This document shows, piece by piece, positions 24,811 through 33,050 of a stretch of DNA of 34,223 nt. Below the pieces are notes generated by a model. The model was given only the letters and a program-made list of their open reading frames with translations, was not told where the DNA came from and did no database searches. The translations under genes and the position numbers were made by a program. The DNA lies in assembly GCA_022548915.1 (NCBI GenBank), contig JAKZES010000058.1:1-34223 (forward strand), given 5' to 3'. Source of the stretch: Verrucomicrobiaceae bacterium E54 (GTDB taxonomy: Bacteria > Verrucomicrobiota > Verrucomicrobiia > Verrucomicrobiales > Akkermansiaceae). The number at the start of each line of letters is the position of its first letter. Within the stretch, counting starts at the first letter, position 1.

Positions 24811-24846
24811 GCATCATGATGTAGAATATTCCACATCAGATGTCAA
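24811..24846 (-). promoter_or_regulatory. VapBC promoter with palindromic operator, leaderless start
   Basis: On the minus strand TTGACA (24846-24841) is a consensus -35. A 17-base spacer follows, then TACATC (24823-24818) as a weak -10. A 22-base palindrome (24817-24838, half-sites TGATGTAGAAT and ATTCCACATCA, 20 of 22 symmetric) covers the spacer and -10. The predicted transcription start falls at 24810-24812, on or next to the ATG, leaving no room for a ribosome binding site. Confidence 0.75.
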
Positions 24847-24995
24847 AAGCCCGCTTTCCAGCCTCTCCATTTCCTGCCTCTCCCATTGATTCTCCGGCAT
24901 CAACCCGCTACGAAGCGCGCCGGGAAGACAAGCCGCCTTTTTGAAAGCCACCGCCCGGCGAGCTTGGCACTTGGAACTTATTACCTGGAACTTCG

Positions 24996-26288
24996 GTGCG
25001 CTACCACTCGACCAACAACCCGTCCCACCGCGTCGATCTCAAGGAGGCGATCCTGCGCTCGCTGCCGCCGGACAACGGGCTCTACATGCCCGACGAACTG
25101 CCGGTGCTCGGCGAGGACTTCTGGCGGCTCTGGCGCGACCTGAGTTTCCAGGAGATCGGCTACGCGGTGGCGGAAGCCTTCTTTGGCGAGGATGTTCCCG
25201 AGGACGCGCTGGTGGAGATCGTCGATGGCACCCTCGAGTTCGACGCCCCCCTCGTTTCACTCGCGGAGAAGGACCATATCCTCGAGCTGTTCCACGGACC
25301 CACGCTCGCCTTCAAGGATTTCGGCGCGCGCTTCATGGCGCGGCTGATGGGCTGGCTGACCCGCGGCGAGGACCGCGAACTGACCGTGCTCGTCGCCACC
25401 TCGGGCGACACCGGCGGCGCGGTCGCCTCGGCCTTCCACCATGTCGAGGGCACCCGCGTCCTGATCCTGTATCCCAAGGGCAAGGTCTCCGGATTGCAGG
25501 AGAAGCAGCTCACCACCCTCGGAGGCAACATCCACGCGCTGGAGGTCGACGGCTCCTTCGACGACTGCCAGCGGCTGGTGAAGTCCGCCTTCCTCGACCG
25601 CGAGCTCTCGGAGCGCCTCAACCTCACCTCCGCCAACTCGATCAACCTGGCCCGACTCGTCCCGCAGAGTTTCTACTACATCCATAGTGCCCGCCGGGTG
25701 GACGAAACACCCGCCTTCGTCGTGCCCTCGGGAAACTTTGGCAACCTCACCGCGGGCCTGATGGCGATGCGCCTGGGCCTGCCGGTCGCGGGCTTCGTCG
25801 CGGCGACCAACATCAACGATGTCGTCCCGGAGTACCTCGACAGAGGCGACTACCGTCCGCGCCCCAGCGCCGCCACCATCTCCAACGCGATGGACGTCGG
25901 GGCACCGTCGAACTTCGCCCGCATGCAGGCGATCTTCGGCCAGTCCTGGGAGCAGATGAAGGCGACGATTTCCGGCCTCGCCTGCGACGACGCCAGCACC
26001 CGCGCGGCCATCCGCGAGGTCTGGGACACGCATCGCTACGCCATCGACCCGCACGGCGCGGTCGGCTGGCTGGCCGCGCGTCAGTGGCGGGAGTCGCACC
26101 CGGATGTCCCGACCATCACCCTCGAGACCGCCCACCCGGCGAAGTTTCTCGACGTCATGGAGCAGGAACTGGGCGCGAATACCGTCGAGATCCCCGACCG
26201 TCTCGCCATCCTCGCCGACCGCGAGAAGGTCGCCACCCCGATGGCCGCCGAAGAGGACGAGTTCAAGTCCTGGCTTGAGTCGCGCTAA
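24996..26288 (+). CDS. thrC: Threonine synthase
   Basis: A 430-aa protein from GTG 24996 (RYHSTNNPSHRVDLKEAILR). ThrC turns O-phosphohomoserine into threonine. The PLP Lys107 lies in HGPTLAFKDFGARFM, which is diagnostic for the E. coli/yeast-type enzyme. LVATSGDTGGAVASAF is the phosphate-binding loop, and NLTSANSINLARLVPQ, VPSGNFGNLTAG and ISNAMDVGAPSNFAR are further conserved blocks. Upstream bases contain 'CTTGGAACTTATTACCTGG', a dispersed-repeat-like text. Its partner thrB is in this window but distant. Confidence 0.96.
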   Translation: MRYHSTNNPSHRVDLKEAILRSLPPDNGLYMPDELPVLGEDFWRLWRDLSFQEIGYAVAEAFFGEDVPEDALVEIVDGTLEFDAPLVSLAEKDHILELFHGPTLAFKDFGARFMARLMGWLTRGEDRELTVLVATSGDTGGAVASAFHHVEGTRVLILYPKGKVSGLQEKQLTTLGGNIHALEVDGSFDDCQRLVKSAFLDRELSERLNLTSANSINLARLVPQSFYYIHSARRVDETPAFVVPSGNFGNLTAGLMAMRLGLPVAGFVAATNINDVVPEYLDRGDYRPRPSAATISNAMDVGAPSNFARMQAIFGQSWEQMKATISGLACDDASTRAAIREVWDTHRYAIDPHGAVGWLAARQWRESHPDVPTITLETAHPAKFLDVMEQELGANTVEIPDRLAILADREKVATPMAAEEDEFKSWLESR

Positions 26289-26383
26289 GACCCGCACTCT
26301 TTCCGACGTATCAACCTTCCCCTGCCCGCCGAAGCCTCCGGCGGAAGAGGGTGTCGATCCACACATCCTGAGGCCGTATCCCC

Positions 26384-27844
26384 ATGACCACGCCCGCTCT
26401 CGCCTTCGCACTCCTGGCATCGCTCCTCTCCGTCGCCCTTGCGGCAGACAGCCCGAAGCGCCCCAACATCCTCATCATCTACGTCGACGACCTGGCCCGT
26501 GGCGACGTCGGCGCCTTCGGCTGTCCCGACCCAGGCACCGAGAACATCGACCGCCTCGCCGACCAGGGCATGCGGCTGCTCAACGCCTACACCCACAACG
26601 CCCCGTGCAGCCCGAGCCGCACCGCACTGATGATGGGTGCCTACACCCAGCGCTGGGGCAAGTACGGCCTGTCCCGCGGCGTGCCGATCCCCGACGACAA
26701 GCCGACGCTCGCCGAAACGCTTCGCGACGCGGGCTACCACACCGGCTTCATCGGCTTTGAGAAATGGGACATCGGCCGCTGGGACCAGGGCGCGCTTGAT
26801 CGCGGCTTTGTCGAGGCGGCGAAGCAGACTCCGCGCAGAAAGCATGAAGACGGCGGCGAGAGCGGCTCGTGGTATGTCGGCGTCGACGGCTCCTACCTCA
26901 CCGAGAGCGAAGGCGACTACGCCATCGATTTCATCTCCCGCCACGGCAGGACCGAGCAGCCCTTCTTTCTCTACTACGTGCCGCTCGCAGTCCACACGCC
27001 GCTGCACGAGGTGCCCGAGAAGTATCTCAGGCAGCTCTACCCCGACCACGAGGGAAAATGGGAGCCACGCCAGTATCTTCGCGGCACCCTGCTCGCCCTC
27101 GACATCCAGATCGGGCGCATCCTCGACCAGCTCGACGAGATGGGCATCGCCGATGAAACCCTGGTCATCTTCGGCAGCGACAATGGCGGCGACCCGGCTG
27201 CCCAGCACCGGCCCGATCCCTACCGTGGCGGCAAGCGCGGCGTGAACCGCTCGAACCTGCAATGGGAGGGCAACTACCGCATGCCCACCATCGTGTCGTG
27301 GCCCGGCACGCTGCCCGCCGGAAAGAGCTACGCCGGCATGACCAGCACCATCGACTTCTACGCCACCGCCGCCGCCGTCGCGGAAACCCCGCTACCGAAG
27401 CACTGTGAAGGCGTCAACCTCCTGCCATTGCTGCTAAAAAAACAGCAGCCCGACCCCGACCGCATCCTCTTCTGGAACACGCATGGTTCGGAAATCGCGC
27501 GCTGGAAGCAGTGGCGGATCGTCAATTTCCGCGACGGCGGATGGCGGCTCTACGACATCGAGGCCGACCCCGGCGAGACGACCGATCTCGCGAAAGAAAA
27601 GCCGGAGATCCTCAAGGAGATCCGCGCCCGCTACGACGCCTGGCTGGCGGAAATGGCCGACCCGGTGAACCCGGTCCGCCCGCCGGACGAGGTCTATCCC
27701 CACTCCGCCTTCGGCCGCCATGCCCGGCGCCCCTTCGGCACCGGATGGATCACCGTCGACGAGTGGGACAAGATCAAGGACGACCCGACCCAGTGGGGCG
27801 AGTCCTTCGCCCGCGAGCGGATGCTGAAGGAGATGGGCAAGTAG
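26384..27844 (+). CDS. Secreted sulfatase with CSPSR formylglycine motif
   Basis: A 486-aa protein from ATG 26384. A signal peptide ends near ALAADSPKRP. The metal site starts with YVDDLARG (D35/D36). The catalytic Cys75 lies in CSPSRTALMMGAY, the C-x-P-S-R site converted to formylglycine. Further conserved ligands appear: H204 in LAVHTPLHE, D266 and N267 in FGSDNGGDP, and K284 in YRGGKRG. The usual GKWHLG block reads EKWDIG (K127, D129), so the active-site histidine is replaced by Asp. Sulfatases remove sulfate esters from algal or mucin polysaccharides, and large families of them are typical of Verrucomicrobiota. The substrate is unknown. No formylglycine-generating enzyme lies in this window. 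Confidence 0.92.
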   Translation: MTTPALAFALLASLLSVALAADSPKRPNILIIYVDDLARGDVGAFGCPDPGTENIDRLADQGMRLLNAYTHNAPCSPSRTALMMGAYTQRWGKYGLSRGVPIPDDKPTLAETLRDAGYHTGFIGFEKWDIGRWDQGALDRGFVEAAKQTPRRKHEDGGESGSWYVGVDGSYLTESEGDYAIDFISRHGRTEQPFFLYYVPLAVHTPLHEVPEKYLRQLYPDHEGKWEPRQYLRGTLLALDIQIGRILDQLDEMGIADETLVIFGSDNGGDPAAQHRPDPYRGGKRGVNRSNLQWEGNYRMPTIVSWPGTLPAGKSYAGMTSTIDFYATAAAVAETPLPKHCEGVNLLPLLLKKQQPDPDRILFWNTHGSEIARWKQWRIVNFRDGGWRLYDIEADPGETTDLAKEKPEILKEIRARYDAWLAEMADPVNPVRPPDEVYPHSAFGRHARRPFGTGWITVDEWDKIKDDPTQWGESFARERMLKEMGK

Positions 27845-27854
27845 CCCGAATGGC
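27842..27854. repeat. Dispersed 13-mer TAGCCCGAATGGC, copy 2
   Basis: Identical to 22918-22930 and likewise beginning with the TAG stop of the preceding gene, here the sulfatase. The following text CACTTCCTTCGGAGTGTC can fold into a small hairpin. Confidence 0.7.
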
Positions 27855-27907
27855 ACTTCCTTCGGAGTGTCGCCGAGGAAGGACTACCCGGAGGAATGGA
27901 CGTCTAA

Positions 27908-28014
27908 GGGTCTGAAGGTCCAAGGTCAAAAGTCCCTTTGCTCAGGCGTTTTGCGAGGCCGGAGCGGGAGGATTGCTCGGACTTTCGACTTTCAGACCTT
28001 TGACTTTCAGACCC
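27908..28014. repeat. Inverted repeat built on GGTCTGAAAGTC
   Basis: The left arm (27908-27935) begins GGGTCTGAAGGTCCAAGGTC. The right arm (27979-28014) begins GGACTTTCGACTTTCAGACC and ends CTTTCAGACCC, an imperfect reverse complement of the left. Within the right arm 'GACTTTCAGACC' occurs twice. The repeat fills most of the non-coding gap between the sulfatase and the methyltransferase. Confidence 0.75.
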
Positions 28015-28105
28015 AGGCCGCTGCCTGAAGAAGCGCCATTCCAACTCGCCGGACAATCACCAAGTGACGCCTTGACCACCTCCCGGCCCACGACTTGGCT
28101 CCGCC

Positions 28106-28828
28106 ATGGCGGAAAATCCCTACGAGTCGGACAAGCTCGTCTCTGAATATCTTCTCTTCCACTACGGCAGCGCCGACGAGATCCTGCCGCCCGACGCCCC
28201 GGCCGGCATGGCCGAGGCTCTCGACTTTGCGGTGCGCACACCCGCCCACGCCACCACCGGCGGGCGTGCCCTCGACCTCGGATGCGCCGTCGGCCGCTCG
28301 GCCTACGAAATGTCGCGAACCTGCGACGAGGTGACCGGCATCGACTTCTCCCACGCCTTTGTCCGTGCCGCCGCCGCCCTGGCCCAAGGCCCCCTGCCCT
28401 ACTCGCGCCTCGACGAGGCCCACCGGAGCACCCCCCTCGAGGCGAAGCTGCCGCAGGGCGTGCACGCGGAACGGGTGCACTTCGAGCAGGGTGACGCGAT
28501 GAACCTCCGGCCAGATCTCGGTGCCTTCGACCTCGTTCACGCCGCCAACCTGCTGTGCCGGCTGCCCGAACCCGAGCGACTTCTGCGCCGGCTGCCGGAG
28601 CTGGTCGTTTCCGGTGGCGAACTGATCCTTGCCACGCCCTGCACCTGGCTCGGGGAGTTCACCCCGCCGGAGAACTGGCCCGAGGGGCCGACGCTCGACT
28701 GGCTGCAAGGCCACCTCGGCGGGGAATTCGAGCTTCTTTCCTCCACCGACGAACCCTTCCTGATCCGCGAAACCGCCCGCAAGTTCCAATGGACGAGTTC
28801 CCAGCTCAGCCACTGGAGGCGGCGCTGA
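28106..28828 (+). CDS. Stand-alone OvoA C-terminal-type methyltransferase (4-mercaptohistidine N1-methyltransferase)
   Basis: A 240-aa protein from ATG 28106. It opens NPYESDKLVSEYLLFHYG, the hallmark start of the methyltransferase domain of the ovothiol enzyme OvoA. The SAM-binding motif is ALDLGCAVGRSAYEM (55-69). It continues with RVHFEQGDAMNLRP, DLVHAANLLCRLPEPERLL, LATPCTWLGEFTPPENWP, and ends FLIRETARKFQWTSSQLSHW, all typical of the C-terminal half of OvoA. In OvoA this domain N-methylates 5-thiohistidine to make ovothiol A (established). Here it is a separate gene with no sulfoxide synthase (EgtB-like) domain attached or nearby. Either the N-terminal half is encoded elsewhere, or the enzyme has another acceptor. 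Confidence 0.9.
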   Translation: MAENPYESDKLVSEYLLFHYGSADEILPPDAPAGMAEALDFAVRTPAHATTGGRALDLGCAVGRSAYEMSRTCDEVTGIDFSHAFVRAAAALAQGPLPYSRLDEAHRSTPLEAKLPQGVHAERVHFEQGDAMNLRPDLGAFDLVHAANLLCRLPEPERLLRRLPELVVSGGELILATPCTWLGEFTPPENWPEGPTLDWLQGHLGGEFELLSSTDEPFLIRETARKFQWTSSQLSHWRRR

Positions 28829-28875
28829 CGAGATCGAAAATGAACAACTTCACCGACCACCGACGTTTGACGACC

Positions 28876-29706
28876 ATGCGACTCCTGCTCCTTCCCCTCC
28901 TCGCTTCCGTGGCGACCGCCGCCCCGGAGATCATCAACGACGTCGCCCTGCGCGCGAAGTTCCAGAACACCCTCGGCAAACTGGCCGAAGCCGGGGAACA
29001 TCCGACCGCCCAGTCATTTGCCGACAGCATCGACGAACTTCCGGCGACCTCCACGCTTCCCGCCGACGCGAAACTCGCGACCTCCGCTCCGGAGCATCCG
29101 GCGGATTCCGTCCACCTGATCAGTTCGGTTTACAAGTGCGGACGCTGCGACCACTGGCACCTCGCGGGGGTCGCCACCGCCTGGGCGCTGACCCACGACG
29201 GCTTGATGGTGACCAACCAGCACGTCTTGGCGAAAGCCCGGGGTCAAGTGATGGGCGTCTGCGACCGGCATGGAAACGTCCACCCGATCCTCGAGGTGAT
29301 CGCCGCCGACGAGGCCTCGGACGTCGCCCTATTCCGGGTCGAGGCCACGGATCTGGTGCCCCTCCAACTCGGACCCCCCGCCGGAATCGGAGCCGAAGTC
29401 GAGGTGATCAGCCACCCCCATGGACGCTTCTTCATGCACACCTTCGGCCGCGTCTCGCGCTACTCGGAAACGCCGCAACGCGAAGACCGGCCCTCCGTCG
29501 TCCGCATGTCGATCACCGCCGACTATGCCAAGGGATCATCCGGCGGGCCGGTGCTCGATTCCGAGAATCGCGTCGTCGGGATGGTCTGCAACACGCAGTC
29601 GATCTACTACGAATCCAACAACGGCCAGCCCAAGGGACCGCTGCAGATGGTCGTGAAGAACTGCGTGCCGGCCGACGCGATCCGGACCCTGCTCGGCGGC
29701 GGGTGA
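28876..29706 (+). CDS. Secreted trypsin-like serine protease with a CxxCxHxH motif
   Basis: I use ATG 28876 (MRLLLLPLLASVATAAPE), 276 aa; ATG 28840 is also in frame but would precede the signal peptide. The triad is His116 in MVTNQHVLA, Asp149 in ASDVALFRV and Ser222 in KGSSGGPVLD. Just before the protease core is VYKCGRCDHWHLAG, where C88, C91, H93 and H95 could bind a metal or heme-like group. No PDZ domain follows. The start is 47 bases after the methyltransferase stop, so co-transcription is plausible. It belongs to the trypsin_2 class, and its substrate is unknown. Confidence 0.88.
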   Translation: MRLLLLPLLASVATAAPEIINDVALRAKFQNTLGKLAEAGEHPTAQSFADSIDELPATSTLPADAKLATSAPEHPADSVHLISSVYKCGRCDHWHLAGVATAWALTHDGLMVTNQHVLAKARGQVMGVCDRHGNVHPILEVIAADEASDVALFRVEATDLVPLQLGPPAGIGAEVEVISHPHGRFFMHTFGRVSRYSETPQREDRPSVVRMSITADYAKGSSGGPVLDSENRVVGMVCNTQSIYYESNNGQPKGPLQMVVKNCVPADAIRTLLGGG

Positions 29707-29848
29707 TACCATCGAGGCCAAAGCTGGTGGCAGTGGAGGTCTCCCGGTGGCACACTGAACGCTGCCCGGGGAGAACCGGGGGTTGAAGCAACGCCCCGGA
29801 AACAGCGGATGCCGTTGGCAGGTGTTTTGCAGCCAACCCCTTCGACGA

Positions 29849-30331
29849 TCAAACCTCGAACCAAAAGATGTAGACGGTCAGGGTGCCGTCTTCGTTGTCC
29901 ACGAAGCCGACGTCCATGAACTCATCGTTCCGCACCTCGACACTGCCCCCGGTGAGCGTCTTCGTCTGCACATCCCACCAACGGGGGCTGCTCCCGGCCC
30001 CGCGGAGCTGACAACCGGGTTCGTTGAGCTCGGACACATCCACCAGCGAGGTGTCGAAGACCTCGTCGAGCCCCTTCGCCTCGACGGTGAACCGGCACCA
30101 CATGATTCCATCCATGCCGGGCGAGTAGCGGAGTTGCTCGTCCCGCACTTCGAGGCCGCTGCGGAGGCCCATCATCTCCCGGTGCGAATCAAAGTCGGCG
30201 AGCCCCCGGTGGATCAGGAAGCCGACTCCGAGGGCCACTGCGGCGAGGAACCCGAACGTGATGAGGGCGGCTTTGAGGCACCCGGACCGGGCGTTGCGTC
30301 GCGGATGGGAAGATTGGGACGTGTCCGTCAT
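29849..30331 (-). CDS. Single-pass membrane protein of unknown function
   Basis: Start ATG 30331 (MTDTSQSSHPRRNARSG), 160 aa. A basic N-terminus is followed by one membrane segment (LITFGFLAAVALGVGFLI) at about 20-37. The rest is probably outside the cytoplasm and predominantly beta, with SGLEVRDEQLRYSPGMDG, GIMWCRFTVEAKGLDEVF and a final DGTLTVYIFWFEV. I do not recognise a family. It lies downstream of the AraC regulator on the same strand after 218 bases that include a dispersed repeat. Confidence 0.72.
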   Translation of the reverse strand: MTDTSQSSHPRRNARSGCLKAALITFGFLAAVALGVGFLIHRGLADFDSHREMMGLRSGLEVRDEQLRYSPGMDGIMWCRFTVEAKGLDEVFDTSLVDVSELNEPGCQLRGAGSSPRWWDVQTKTLTGGSVEVRNDEFMDVGFVDNEDGTLTVYIFWFEV

Positions 30332-30497
30332 GGCGGGACGGTGGCTTCCGGGAGATGAACGGCCTTCGGTCACAGCATGAAAACCTCGTGAATTCCGGCG
30401 GGCTTTCCTCGCCACCTCCCCGGCACCATCCGGATGTCGGCGAAACAACTCGACTCCGTGGTGACCCAGCCGGGCTCGGTGTTACATCGAGGATGTG

Positions 30498-30524
30498 CTT
30501 GGCGATTTTGGCGTCTTGGCGGTG
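30498..30524. repeat. Dispersed CTTGGCG repeat
   Basis: CTTGGCGATTTTGGCGTCTT followed by GGCGGTG repeats the unit TTGGCG(N)TTTGGCG. It belongs to the common 'CTTGGCG/CGCCAAG' intergenic repeats and lies in a 218-base gene-free gap. Confidence 0.6.
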
Positions 30525-30549
30525 AATCCCATTTCGTCAGGTTGTTGTA

Positions 30550-31530
30550 TCAAGCTTCATCCGCCGCCGCTTCTCGCCGGACACTCCCGGGGGTTTGTCC
30601 GGTCGCTTTCTTGAAGGCGCGGGAGAAGCTCGACTCGCTTTCATAGCCGAGCCGCTCCGCGATCTCGGCCTGGGTCTGGTCGGTATCGCGCAACCAGTTG
30701 CGGGCGACCTCGAAGCGCCATTGCCGCAGGTAGCTCATCGGGGTATCGCCGACCAGGTCGGCGAATCGGGCCGCAAGGCCAGAGCGGGAAATGCCCACGG
30801 CTTCGGCCAGGGATTCCACCGTCCAGGCCTCGGTGGGATCGCGATGGATCAAGGCAAGCGCGCGTCCGACCTGCGGATCCTGCAAGGCGCCGAGCCAGCC
30901 GGTTTGCGCGTTCGGATCGGTCTGCAACCAGTGGCGGATCGCCTGCACGACGAGGATGTCGGAGAAGCGGGTGATCACCGCATCGCCGCCGGGACCCAGA
31001 CTGCGGGCCTCCTGCATCATGATCTGCACGGATGCCCGAAGCCATTCATTGCCGGGCGTGGCCGCCGTCATCGGGATGAGCTTCGGCAAAAGGCCGACCA
31101 TCCGCCGGGCGGCCGGATCCTTCACCGACGCGACCCCGCAGATCAGGCCGGCCGGGTCGCCCCCGTTGTCGATTTCCAGCAGCTCATAGCGCGGGCTGAG
31201 CAGGGGGCGGTCGTAGTCGTAGAGGTGGATCGCCGGAGTTTCCGGGGCATCGACGATCGCATGCCCGCGGCCTTGGGGGAGCAGCGCGAAGTCACCGGCT
31301 TCCATCCGGTATCGCTCGCCGCTTCCGAAAGTGATCCACGCCGATCCTTCGGTCACGATGTGAAACATCAGGCTGCCCGGCATCGGCGGCAGTTCGATGC
31401 CCCACGGCGCGCGAAGTTCGGATCGACAGAAGAAGGCGCCGCTGAGTCGCAGCGCATGCAGGGCTTCCCCCAGGGGATCGACGGACCGGAAGGCCTCCTC
31501 GGGCGAGTTTGCCGTGGGCTGGTCCGACAT
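30550..31530 (-). CDS. AraC-family transcriptional regulator
   Basis: A 326-aa protein from ATG 31530. The N-terminal cupin-type sensor (about 20-190) has GSLMFHIVTEGSAWITFGSG and MEAGDFALLPQGRGHAIVDA, the AraC_binding/Cupin_6 pattern. The C-terminal double helix-turn-helix (about 220-320) contains WTVESLAEAVGISRSGLAARF, GDTPMSYLRQWRFEVARNWL and AEIAERLGYESESSFSRAFKK. It is divergent from an NmrA-like gene only 90 bases away, so it likely controls that gene and the DUF1772 gene after it. The inducer is not known. Confidence 0.93.
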   Translation of the reverse strand: MSDQPTANSPEEAFRSVDPLGEALHALRLSGAFFCRSELRAPWGIELPPMPGSLMFHIVTEGSAWITFGSGERYRMEAGDFALLPQGRGHAIVDAPETPAIHLYDYDRPLLSPRYELLEIDNGGDPAGLICGVASVKDPAARRMVGLLPKLIPMTAATPGNEWLRASVQIMMQEARSLGPGGDAVITRFSDILVVQAIRHWLQTDPNAQTGWLGALQDPQVGRALALIHRDPTEAWTVESLAEAVGISRSGLAARFADLVGDTPMSYLRQWRFEVARNWLRDTDQTQAEIAERLGYESESSFSRAFKKATGQTPGSVRREAAADEA

Positions 31531-31620
31531 CTCGAAAGAATGTCCCCTCTGGACGAATGGTCAATTCTCTTGGACCCGCTGCCATAGCGGAGCGGAGGGC
31601 GAGGGATCAGGCTATGGCCG

Positions 31621-32478
31621 ATGAAAACAAACACCATCTGCCAACTCCGTCCGAACAGCGCCACCACTCCTTTCCTTGTGATTGGGGGCAGCGGAAAAAC
31701 CGGCCGACGCGTGATCGATCGCCTCCAGGCCCTCGGGCACGAAGCCCGCAGCGCCTCCCGCTCGAGCAGCCCGAGCTTTGATTGGAACGACGATCCCAAT
31801 TGGAGCGAGGTCCTTGAGGGCGTCGAGTCGCTCTATGTCACCTACCACCCCGATCTCTCCGTTCCTGGGGCCTCGGATCACATTCGCGCCCTGCTGGCCG
31901 TCGCCAGGACGCAGGGCGTGAAGCGAATCGTGCTTCTCTCCGGGCGGGGCGAGGAAGAGGCGGAGTTGTGCGAGCGCCTGGTGCTCGACTCGGGCATTCA
32001 GGCGACCATTGTCCGTTGCGGCTGGTTCAACCAGAACTTCTCCGAGTCCTTCTTCCGCGACCTGCTCATGAGCGGCAGCCTTGCCGTTCCCAATGCCCAC
32101 GTGGGCGAGGGGTATGTGGATGCGGATGACATTGCCGACGTCGTCACCGCCGCGCTCACCGGCGAGGGTCATGCCGGGGAGATCTACCAGTTGACCGGAC
32201 CCGAGCTGCTGACCTTCCGCGACATCGCCGCGATGTTCCGGGAGGTGACCGGTCGCGAGCTCGAGGTGATCGATGTTTCGCGGGAGGACTTCGTCGCCGG
32301 ACTCAAGGCGGCCCGGTTGCCGGAAGGCATGGTTCAGCTGGTCGATTACCTCTTCAACGAGGTGCTCGACGGACGGAACGCCAGTCTCGGCGACGGGGTG
32401 CAGCGAGCCCTCGGTCGCCCGCCCCGCGACTTCCGCAGCTTCCTGCAGAAGGCGCACCTGTCCGGTGCCTTTGCCTGA
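31621..32478 (+). CDS. NmrA-like NAD(P)-binding oxidoreductase
   Basis: A 285-aa protein from ATG 31621. A Rossmann GGSGKTGRR motif lies at 22-30, followed by SASRSSSPSFDW, then VESLYVTYHPDLSVPGASDH and KRIVLLSGRG. The atypical short-chain dehydrogenase/NmrA family binds NADP but often lacks a catalytic Tyr. The later VPNAHVGEGYVDADDIADV and TGPELLTFRDIAAMF motifs match NmrA/QOR2-type quinone reductases. It may be a redox sensor or quinone reductase. It is the first gene of a two-gene set controlled by the divergent AraC protein (inference). Confidence 0.9.
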   Translation: MKTNTICQLRPNSATTPFLVIGGSGKTGRRVIDRLQALGHEARSASRSSSPSFDWNDDPNWSEVLEGVESLYVTYHPDLSVPGASDHIRALLAVARTQGVKRIVLLSGRGEEEAELCERLVLDSGIQATIVRCGWFNQNFSESFFRDLLMSGSLAVPNAHVGEGYVDADDIADVVTAALTGEGHAGEIYQLTGPELLTFRDIAAMFREVTGRELEVIDVSREDFVAGLKAARLPEGMVQLVDYLFNEVLDGRNASLGDGVQRALGRPPRDFRSFLQKAHLSGAFA

Positions 32479-32546
32479 ACGGAATCCAAGGGCGGCCGGG
32501 TCTGGTCGCCCTCGTCCTCATCCTTCTTCTTCAAGCCTCCTTCGCC

Positions 32547-33050
32547 ATGACCATGGAACTCCTTTTCCACATCCTGCTCGTTTTCGCCACGATCACCACT
32601 ACGCTGGTCGCCGGTCTTCTCTTCACCTTCGCGCTCCTCGTCATGCCCGGGCTCGGGCGCTTGGACGACCGGGCCTTCCTTCGAGGCTTTCAGGAAATCG
32701 ACCGCATCATCCAGAACGGGCATCCTCTTTTCGTCCTCGTCTGGCTGGGGTCGGTGGTCAGCGTGGTGGCCGCAGCGGTCATGGGATTCGGCCAGCTCGA
32801 CGGGCCGGCACGTGGGCTGCTGGTCGCCGCAGCCGGGCTCTACCTTCTCGGCGTGCAACTCCCCACGATGGTCGGCAACGTCCCCCTCAACAACCGGCTG
32901 CAGAAGCTTGAGCTCGAATCCATGAGCCAACCCGAACTCAACGAAGCCCGCCAGGCCTTCGAGCCCGCGTGGAACCGTCTCAATGCCTTCCGCACCGTGG
33001 TTTGCATCGTGGCCGTGGTGCTGCTGGGATGCGTGGGATGGGGAGGCTGA
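32547..33050 (+). CDS. DUF1772 (anthrone oxygenase-like) membrane protein
   Basis: A 167-aa protein from ATG 32547. It has four hydrophobic segments, including ILLVFATITTTLVAGLLFTF, FVLVWLGSVVSVVAAAVMG, GLLVAAAGLYLLGVQLP and FRTVVCIVAVVLLGC. The conserved VPLNNRLQKLE after the third segment, then FEPAWNRLNAFRT, are typical of DUF1772. Some fungal homologues are anthrone oxygenases; in bacteria the role is unknown. It lies 68 bases after the NmrA-like gene and is probably co-expressed with it. Confidence 0.88.
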   Translation: MTMELLFHILLVFATITTTLVAGLLFTFALLVMPGLGRLDDRAFLRGFQEIDRIIQNGHPLFVLVWLGSVVSVVAAAVMGFGQLDGPARGLLVAAAGLYLLGVQLPTMVGNVPLNNRLQKLELESMSQPELNEARQAFEPAWNRLNAFRTVVCIVAVVLLGCVGWGG

